From Sediminispirochaeta sp. (GTDB lineage Bacteria; Spirochaetota; Spirochaetia; DSM-16054; Sediminispirochaetaceae), in assembly GCA_011046055.1 (NCBI GenBank), contig DSBN01000198.1:1-5027 (forward strand): 5,027 nucleotides of DNA, read 5' to 3'. Of the stretch, positions 1 to 5,027 are shown piece after piece (position 1 is the first letter of the stretch; each line of letters opens with the position of its first letter). Position numbers and translations under genes: made by a program. Below the pieces are notes generated by a model. That model had not been told where the DNA came from and made no database searches. It was given only the letters and a program-made list of their open reading frames with translations.

Positions 1-2038
1 GGGCCAGGTTGTCCGAGGCTCCCACCCGGCAGAAGATTCGATCTACCAGACCGATGGAAGCTTCTTCGGCGGGCACGTAGCTGCCGATTTGCGCCAGCAG
101 AGTGATCAAAGCGACCTGGCGAAGGTAGGTGGATTTGCCCGACATGTTGGGCCCGGTGATCAGGGCGAAGCTCCGTTGGTTGGAGTTCAAGGAGACCGAG
201 TTGGGTATGAAGTCTCCCGGCGCTTCATGGTGTTCGACTACCGGGTGTCGACCGCCGACAATATTGAGCTCTTTGCCCAGGTGGAGCTGAGGTTTCCGCC
301 AGCCCTGTACCGTGGCGGCGTAGGCCAGTGACTGCAGGCTGTCCAGGGAAGCGATGCCCTTTGACATGAACAAGAGGTCGGGGATGAATTTTTTCGCCCT
401 GTCCCGGATTTGCGTAAAAAGCTCTCGTTCCAAATCGACGATCTTCTCCGCTGCGTTGTTGAGCTCTTCCTCCAGTTGACCCAAGGTCTCGGTGCTGTAT
501 CTTTCGCTGCCCACCAGCGACTGTCGTCGAATAAAATGTGCTGGGACCTTGTCGGTGTTGGCCTTGCTCACTTCGAGAAAGTAACCGATTATTTTATTGT
601 ACTTGATTTTCAGGTTGGCAATACCCGTCTTTTCCCTCTCTTCCTGCAGGTAGCGGTCCAGTACGACCTTACTGTTCTTTTTGACCTCCCGTAGATCATC
701 CAGCTCTTGTTTGAAGCCCTTTTTGATCAGCCGTCCTTCGTTCAGGTAGATAGACGGTTCTTCGTGGATCGACTCCTTCAGCAGTTGCAGCAGATCACTG
801 AGTCTCCGAGAAATATTCTCAGGGGGTTCACCGTCGCCACCTGGTTCTTCCTCGATAAAACTAACTATGGGGTGACTCGAGGGCAGTGAGTCTTGTATGT
901 CGTTGATGCTTTCGATTGACTGAGCGATGGCCAACAGGTCCTTGGCATGTGCCTTGTCCAGTGACAGCCTGGCGGTGAGTCGCTGCAGATCGCGTATACC
1001 GCTAAGCTGCCCTCGTATGCTGGTGAGCAATATTTGGTCTTTATAAAAGAGTTCTAAGAGCTTCAATCTTCTTCCGAGTACTTCCAGCTCTCTGAGTGGA
1101 TGCAGCAGGCGGCTTCTCAACTCTCTGGCGCCCATGGCGGTTTTTGTATTGTCGATCACTTCCAAGAGGGTGTACGAAGAGCCGTGATCGTTCAGATTCT
1201 TGGTCAGCTCGAGATTTTTCTGGGTCGCTTCGTCAAGCCCCATGTAGCTCTGGTCTTCCAGGCGTCGTATTCCTCTTATGTGGCTAATCACGTGCTGTGA
1301 GTTCTCTTGTATATACTCAAAGAGTACCCCACAGGCCATCAAGGCAGGGTCGTTCTCCTGAAAACCAAAACCCTTGAGATTTTGCAGGTCGAAAAAGCGC
1401 TTCAGAAAACCGTAGGAGGCTTCACCGTCGAAGGACCAGTCGGGGTAGCGGTTCAACACGACCTTCGAACGCGACTGGAGGTACCGCGAAAGCCCTTCTC
1501 TCTCCTCCAGCAGCGACTCTTGAATCAAGATCTCACTCGGCTCGAGCCTGCTGAGCTCCTCCCGCAGTATCTGATCTTGCTCTTGAAAAGGAAGATCCCT
1601 TACCGCGCAGTCCCCGGTGGAGAGGTCCACGTAGCAGAGGGCTATTCCTCGACTATGGGAGCCGATGGAAACTAAATAGTTGTTTCTGTCCTGGTCCAGG
1701 TACTCCTCTTCGGTGACGGTACCGGGAGTTATAATCTCCACCACCTCACGGTCGACTATCCCCTTTCCCTTTTCCGGATTACTGGTCTGTTCGCAGACGG
1801 CGATTTTTTTGCCCGCTCGTAGCAGCCGAGGAATATACGAATGAGCCGCGTGGTAGGGGATCCCGCACATGGGAACCCCGTTGCGTTTGGTGAGGGTGAG
1901 GTTGAGCAGCCGTGATACCTCCTGGGCGTCGCGGTGGAACATCTCGTAAAAGTCGCCAAGACGGAAAAAGAGGATCGTGTCGCTGTACCGCGACTTGATC
2001 CTCTTGTACTGGCGCATCATGGGAGTCTCTTCGACCAT
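1..2038 (-). CDS. mutS: DNA mismatch repair protein MutS (3' end cut by the window edge)
   Basis: MutS recognises base mismatches and small loops in newly replicated DNA and, as an ATP-driven clamp in the cytoplasm, recruits MutL. I translated 679 codons from the ATG at 2036-2038 to the left edge with no stop or frameshift. The N-terminal mismatch-binding domain (about 5-115) carries GDFYEMF, giving the mismatch-wedging Phe30 and Glu32 of the Phe-x-Glu motif; this makes it MutS1 and not MutS2. The connector (about 125-255), lever (about 265-440 and 530-560) and clamp (about 445-528, with ERYSTETL at 512-519) follow. The ATPase domain has Walker A GPNMSGKST at 629-637 (bases 128-154). The visible end, GASDNLA, lies just before the expected signature and Walker B, so roughly 190-220 residues should be missing by comparison with family length. 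The start is supported by a Shine-Dalgarno sequence and by the usual TPMMRQY beginning. It lies 11 bases after skp, probably in the same transcript. Nothing indicates loss of function in the visible part. Confidence 0.97.
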   Translation of the reverse strand, partial: MVEETPMMRQYKRIKSRYSDTILFFRLGDFYEMFHRDAQEVSRLLNLTLTKRNGVPMCGIPYHAAHSYIPRLLRAGKKIAVCEQTSNPEKGKGIVDREVVEIITPGTVTEEEYLDQDRNNYLVSIGSHSRGIALCYVDLSTGDCAVRDLPFQEQDQILREELSRLEPSEILIQESLLEEREGLSRYLQSRSKVVLNRYPDWSFDGEASYGFLKRFFDLQNLKGFGFQENDPALMACGVLFEYIQENSQHVISHIRGIRRLEDQSYMGLDEATQKNLELTKNLNDHGSSYTLLEVIDNTKTAMGARELRSRLLHPLRELEVLGRRLKLLELFYKDQILLTSIRGQLSGIRDLQRLTARLSLDKAHAKDLLAIAQSIESINDIQDSLPSSHPIVSFIEEEPGGDGEPPENISRRLSDLLQLLKESIHEEPSIYLNEGRLIKKGFKQELDDLREVKKNSKVVLDRYLQEEREKTGIANLKIKYNKIIGYFLEVSKANTDKVPAHFIRRQSLVGSERYSTETLGQLEEELNNAAEKIVDLERELFTQIRDRAKKFIPDLLFMSKGIASLDSLQSLAYAATVQGWRKPQLHLGKELNIVGGRHPVVEHHEAPGDFIPNSVSLNSNQRSFALITGPNMSGKSTYLRQVALITLLAQIGSYVPAEEASIGLVDRIFCRVGASDNLA

Positions 2039-2042
2039 AGGA

Positions 2043-2048
2043 CTCTCC
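2043..2048 (-). promoter_or_regulatory. Ribosome binding site of mutS
   Basis: The minus strand reads GGAGAG, with GGAG at 2045-2048 followed by six bases and then the ATG at 2036-2038. It sits inside the 11-base gap after the skp stop codon. It favours this ATG over the in-frame Met7 and Met8 codons, which have a weaker purine stretch upstream. The closeness to the skp stop suggests that ribosomes finishing skp may also feed mutS; that is inference. Confidence 0.75.
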
Positions 2049-2049
2049 G

Positions 2050-2562
2050 TCAGCGTCTGAGGTAATTAAGCACCTTTTCGGTGATATCTACCTCGAAGTT
2101 GTAGTAGAGAATGTTGGGGTCTTTCTTGCGCAGAACTATGGAGAAACCCTCTTGGTCGGCAACGTACTCGACAGCCCTTAGTATTTCTCTTGAAAAGTCC
2201 GAGGAGGTGAGCAAGTTGTTCTTCTTTCTCTCGATCCGTTCGGACATGATTCGGTTGTACTCCTTGAGGTACTCCTGGTTTTGCCGTATTTTTTCCTCCA
2301 GCTGCAGGGCTAAGGTGTCATCTCCCTCGTCTATAGCTTCCATCTTTTGCTGCTCCAGCCGGTTGATCTCCCCCCGTCGCTCTTCTATGGTCTGTTCCGT
2401 AGTCTTAGTCAACTGATCGATCTCCCTCCAGGCCGCGGATTCCTGGAAGTAATCGGAAACAATCTTCGTCAGATCGACCACTCCCACCATCGTTAGTTTG
2501 GCCGCCGCCGCGGTGGAGCTCAGAACCAGAATCATAGTTATGATAATCGCGGTTTTTTTCAC
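2050..2562 (-). CDS. skp: Periplasmic chaperone Skp/OmpH family
   Basis: Skp/OmpH proteins are trimeric periplasmic chaperones that hold unfolded outer-membrane proteins between the Sec translocon and the BAM complex. The 170-residue protein begins with a signal peptide: Lys2-Lys3, a hydrophobic core at about 4-16, and an alanine-rich cleavage site at about 20/21, leaving a mature chain near 149 residues. A short beta segment (VGVVDLTKI, 26-34) is followed by a long charged helical hairpin (about 42-120, turn near 78-84) and a C-terminal beta segment (FSIVLRKKDPNILYYN, 140-155), as in the OmpH family. Translation starts at GTG (2560-2562), with a strong Shine-Dalgarno sequence overlapping the bamA stop; no ATG in frame is better placed. 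The mature chain is net acidic by my count (about 24 Lys/Arg against 30 Asp/Glu), unlike the strongly basic Escherichia coli Skp. Position directly behind bamA supports the assignment. The fold assignment is firm; the exact client range is inferred. Confidence 0.9.
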   Translation of the reverse strand: MKKTAIIITMILVLSSTAAAAKLTMVGVVDLTKIVSDYFQESAAWREIDQLTKTTEQTIEERRGEINRLEQQKMEAIDEGDDTLALQLEEKIRQNQEYLKEYNRIMSERIERKKNNLLTSSDFSREILRAVEYVADQEGFSIVLRKKDPNILYYNFEVDITEKVLNYLRR

Positions 2563-2566
2563 TTCA

Positions 2567-2575
2567 ATCTCCTTA
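2567..2575 (-). promoter_or_regulatory. Ribosome binding site of skp overlapping the bamA stop codon
   Basis: The minus strand reads TAAGGAGAT, eight of nine bases matching the ideal TAAGGAGGT. Its first three bases are the TAA stop of bamA, and GGAG ends six bases before the GTG start of skp. The overlap decides the GTG as the start and suggests that translation of skp is coupled to termination on bamA. Confidence 0.8.
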
Positions 2576-5027
2576 CATCATATCAAAGTTGATCGTCAAG
2601 ACTAGGCGCAGTCCCTTTGTTTCGTCCTCGGGATCTGAGAAGATCGGTCCCCCTTCCCATTGAACCTTGCCCTCCGAATCGAGTCTGAAAAGCTTAGTCA
2701 AATAAAGCCCCAAAGGCAGGTTGGGTATGGTGAATCTGATACCCGCTCCGTAGCTGAACCGGTAGTTTTCCGGACTCTCGTTGAAGAAACCGAAGTTCTG
2801 ACGATCGTTCCAGAAGCCGGTAGATCGGAAGAACAGATCACTCCAGACGACCTGCTCGGACAGGGGAATGCGGAGCTCAACCCAGTTGTCCCACATCGCC
2901 TCCCCGTCGTAACGGCGATCCCATCCTCGGTCGGTGTTCATCCCGTCGGTGTACAACAGACTACTGCTGGTGGCTTGGACCCCGGAGGTCCACTCTCCAT
3001 CCTCGCGGTAGTATTGGGGCAGTATCAAGGAGAGAGAGCTGTGCAGGGCTAGTACCGTTTTGAAGTTCCAATTTCGAAAAAGTTCGAAATCCCACAGGGT
3101 CTGGTAGAACTCGGCCTGAGATTGGCTCTTCAGGTAGTGCCTGGCCCCTCCGAGGACTCCACCTCCGTAGGTAAGGGTCTGGCCCAAATAAGCTCCCTTG
3201 GACGGGGCGAAAATGTAGTCACGGGAGTCGAAAGTTCCTCGAGTCCACCAGCGGTTGTGAAAGCTCCATACACCCTGGTTGTTACGGATACTTGGGTTGT
3301 AGGGACGATAACGTCCTTCGTCGTAGTCGATGTAGGAGAGACCGGTACGCAATCCGGTAGAGGCACCTAGTCGCCCCATCGGAGTGTGCCAAGAATAGCC
3401 GGTGGACCCGCCTATGGAGAGCTCCCATTGGTCGTACTCCATCAGGTAAGCTTCGTCAATGGTCTTCCCATCACTCTGGGCCTCCTCCCACTCTTTTTTC
3501 GAGTCATAGGGGTCCGGTGCGGCTATATCAGCTTGCTCGTCGGTGAATCGTTCGTCCAGCAGGTCCTGATAGACCCCGCTGTTGGTTACCCGCTCTATAT
3601 TGAAGTCCACACCGCCGGACCAGCGGCGGTCCATCAGCCAGTTGGTCTGGTAGGAGAAATTGAGATTCTGCCGGGTCCCGGAGAGCTCCGTGCCGATGGA
3701 AAACTGCTCACCTAAACCGCGGAAGTTGTTATCCGTCCATTTCAGAAAACCGATAATCGGAAACTGTCCCGCCTGACCGGTGAAAGTCAAGCCGAAGTTG
3801 ATATTGGTCGTTTTGGCCTCTTCCACGTTGAGCACCAGATCCATCAGACCTTCGGTACTGCCGTAGGGGGTCTCGGGGGTGACGTTGCTGAACAAGCCGG
3901 TGTTGTAGAGGTTGCGCATTCCCTCGATCACTTTTTCTTTGCTGAAAATATCCCCTTCTTCCAGCGGTATCTCCCTTAGGATCACCTTGTCTTTGGTTTT
4001 TGTATTCCCCTTGATAATGATATCTTCGATGTGAGCGCGGCCCCTTTCCTGTATCTCGATGACAAAGGAGATTGACCGGTCCTCCTGGTTTCTCTGCTCC
4101 TGTTGAGATATGTTGTTGTAAATGTAACCGTCGTTGTAGTAAAGATCGCTGATTCTGGTGAAGCTCTGCTGGAGTCGGCTCAAATTGAGCAACTCTCCCT
4201 CCTCCAGGGTGACCCGTGACAGGAGCTCTTCATCGTCGAACAACTGGTTGCCCTGAAACTCGATCCCCCCGAATGTCCACTGCCGTCCCTCCTCGATGTG
4301 AAAGGTCAGAGCGATGAGGTTTCGCCCATCCTCCTCTTCTACCACCTCCTGGGATACATCAACTACTCGCGCATCAACGTAGCCCCGCTCGTGGTAGTAG
4401 GTCTCAATATTGCTCCTGTCCTGTTCGATCCGATTCCGTTTATATACTCCGCTGTGAAAAAAAGACTGGGCTTTTGATTTGAGCTGCTTCCGGAGAGTGT
4501 TGTCGGGGATAGAGTTGTTGCCAGAAAACGCAATGGTCTTGATTCTCGTTTGGGACCCCTCTTGTATCTCGAAAACGAGCTGCACGTTGTTCTGCTCCTC
4601 ATCAACTTCGGTGCTGGAGCTCAGCTTCACGTCGGAGAAGCCCTTGTCCTCGTAAAGATTTCTGATCGCTTCCTCGTCGCTGGCCAGCTTGTTTTTGGTG
4701 AGAATGTCTCCCCGTTTTAAAAGTATGGTATCCAAAATCTCCGAGTCGCGGACACTTCGATTTCCCGAAAATCTTATTTGATCTATCACCGGACGCTCAT
4801 TTACTTTGAACTGCAGTATCAACTCCTGCCTTTCCGCCGTCTTCGGTACCGCCTCGGCTTCAATGAGTGAGAAGTAGTTCAGCGCGTAGAGCTTGCTCTG
4901 CAAGTCCATAAACAGACTGTTGCTAAATCTACGGCCTACAAATGGCTCGACAATCGGTTCCAATTCGGATTGTGAAACGTGTTTCAAGCCTTCAAAACGG
5001 ATATCGCTGATAGTTTTGTCCATATAC
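2573..5027 (-). CDS. bamA: Outer-membrane protein assembly factor BamA (5' end cut by the window edge)
   Basis: BamA is the Omp85-family core of the BAM machine; it folds and inserts beta-barrel proteins into the outer membrane. Numbering from the ATG at 5021-5023, five POTRA domains are visible at about 3-78, 79-157, 158-247, 248-328 and 329-403. Each opens with an I-x-F-x-G(N/L)-type strand, for example IRFEGLKHV, IRFSGNRSV and IAFSGNNSI. A barrel of about 413 residues follows. It has the Omp85 signature FDSRDYIFAPSKGAYLG at 598-614 and a loop-6 motif DRGW at 698-701. The last strand ends in NFDMM. The frame stays open past the ATG (preceding codon TAT), POTRA1 begins at once and no signal peptide is present. 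The real start is therefore probably beyond the right edge, with about 25-30 residues missing. An unusually long acidic segment (482-530) probably forms extracellular loop 3. Ten bases separate it from skp. In treponemes the orthologue is the surface antigen Tp92. Confidence 0.95.
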   Translation of the reverse strand, partial: YMDKTISDIRFEGLKHVSQSELEPIVEPFVGRRFSNSLFMDLQSKLYALNYFSLIEAEAVPKTAERQELILQFKVNERPVIDQIRFSGNRSVRDSEILDTILLKRGDILTKNKLASDEEAIRNLYEDKGFSDVKLSSSTEVDEEQNNVQLVFEIQEGSQTRIKTIAFSGNNSIPDNTLRKQLKSKAQSFFHSGVYKRNRIEQDRSNIETYYHERGYVDARVVDVSQEVVEEEDGRNLIALTFHIEEGRQWTFGGIEFQGNQLFDDEELLSRVTLEEGELLNLSRLQQSFTRISDLYYNDGYIYNNISQQEQRNQEDRSISFVIEIQERGRAHIEDIIIKGNTKTKDKVILREIPLEEGDIFSKEKVIEGMRNLYNTGLFSNVTPETPYGSTEGLMDLVLNVEEAKTTNINFGLTFTGQAGQFPIIGFLKWTDNNFRGLGEQFSIGTELSGTRQNLNFSYQTNWLMDRRWSGGVDFNIERVTNSGVYQDLLDERFTDEQADIAAPDPYDSKKEWEEAQSDGKTIDEAYLMEYDQWELSIGGSTGYSWHTPMGRLGASTGLRTGLSYIDYDEGRYRPYNPSIRNNQGVWSFHNRWWTRGTFDSRDYIFAPSKGAYLGQTLTYGGGVLGGARHYLKSQSQAEFYQTLWDFELFRNWNFKTVLALHSSLSLILPQYYREDGEWTSGVQATSSSLLYTDGMNTDRGWDRRYDGEAMWDNWVELRIPLSEQVVWSDLFFRSTGFWNDRQNFGFFNESPENYRFSYGAGIRFTIPNLPLGLYLTKLFRLDSEGKVQWEGGPIFSDPEDETKGLRLVLTINFDMM
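3071..3090. repeat. Perfect 8-bp inverted repeat inside bamA
   Basis: The plus strand reads ATTTCGAA, then AAAG, then TTCGAAAT: two exactly complementary arms around a four-base loop. On the coding strand it lies within codons for DFELFRN (about 645-651) between two predicted barrel strands. It has no U-run behind it and is far from any gene end, so it is not a standard terminator. It may be chance. Confidence 0.6.

Noticed and set aside
1307..1675. Plus-strand open frame of 122 codons opposite mutS
   Set aside because: It is antisense to well-conserved MutS codons, resembles no known family and has no neighbouring genes on its strand; a shadow frame.
1804..1810. Run of seven A (coding strand) in mutS as a phase-variable mutator switch
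   Set aside because: Seven bases is short and arises from two Lys codons plus Ile; a similar run occurs at the start of skp. No sign of selection for slippage can be seen from one sequence.
1756..1959. Minus-strand open frame of 67 codons within mutS
   Set aside because: It is out of frame with the conserved MutS N-terminal domain, which reads cleanly through the same bases.
2015..2020. Met7 or Met8 as the start of mutS
   Set aside because: The upstream ATG at 2036-2038 has the better Shine-Dalgarno sequence and spacing; the later Met pair is the conserved TPMM motif within the protein.
1..2038. Possible frameshift or pseudogene in mutS
   Set aside because: Codon-by-codon translation from 2038 to 1 gives an uninterrupted MutS with the mismatch-binding Phe/Glu and Walker A intact; only the window edge cuts it.
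2039..2060. Short inverted repeat at the skp-mutS junction as a terminator
   Set aside because: The stem is only four base pairs (TCAG/CTGA) with no T-run, too weak to act as an intrinsic terminator.
2660..3052. Plus-strand open frame of 130 codons opposite bamA, and similar ones at 3122-3370 and 3386-3715
   Set aside because: All lie antisense to the barrel-coding part of bamA, with no recognisable product; they reflect codon bias of the real gene.
5021..5023. ATG at the right edge taken as the start of bamA
   Set aside because: It would give a BamA without a signal peptide, and the frame is open further upstream; comparison with Escherichia coli BamA places this Met a few residues into the mature protein.

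Overview
The window holds one block of three genes, all on the minus strand and almost gap-free. Read in the direction of transcription (right to left) they are bamA (outer-membrane beta-barrel assembly protein, 5' end beyond the right edge), skp/ompH (periplasmic chaperone, complete) and mutS (DNA mismatch recognition ATPase, 3' end beyond the left edge). Gaps are 10 and 11 bases, each next gene has a clear Shine-Dalgarno sequence, and no promoter- or terminator-like signal is visible between the genes. They therefore probably lie in one transcription unit.

The organism is most likely a spirochaete (Spirochaetota), probably a free-living Spirochaeta-type species given the roughly even GC content. 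This rests on two things. From memory, the order bamA - ompH/skp - mutS is the arrangement in Treponema pallidum (TP0326-TP0327-TP0328) and Borrelia burgdorferi (BB0795-BB0796-BB0797). The proteins are also clearly diderm-type (five POTRA domains plus barrel, and a signal peptide on Skp). In those genomes a TamB-like gene precedes bamA, so one may lie just past the right edge; it cannot be seen here.

Region by region: 1-2038 is the first 679 codons of mutS, read continuously with no frameshift and cut within the ATPase domain, after Walker A and before Walker B. 2050-2562 is skp with a GTG start. 2573-5027 is bamA, lacking only its signal peptide and perhaps a few mature residues. There is no stretch without a gene longer than 11 bases.

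Functionally, Skp would carry unfolded outer-membrane proteins across the periplasm and BamA would insert them into the outer membrane. MutS belongs to a different process, replication error repair, and its link to this envelope pair is through gene order only. I see no mobile element, CRISPR array, RNA gene or clearly new system. The points of interest are sequence variations in BamA and Skp and the envelope-repair gene coupling.
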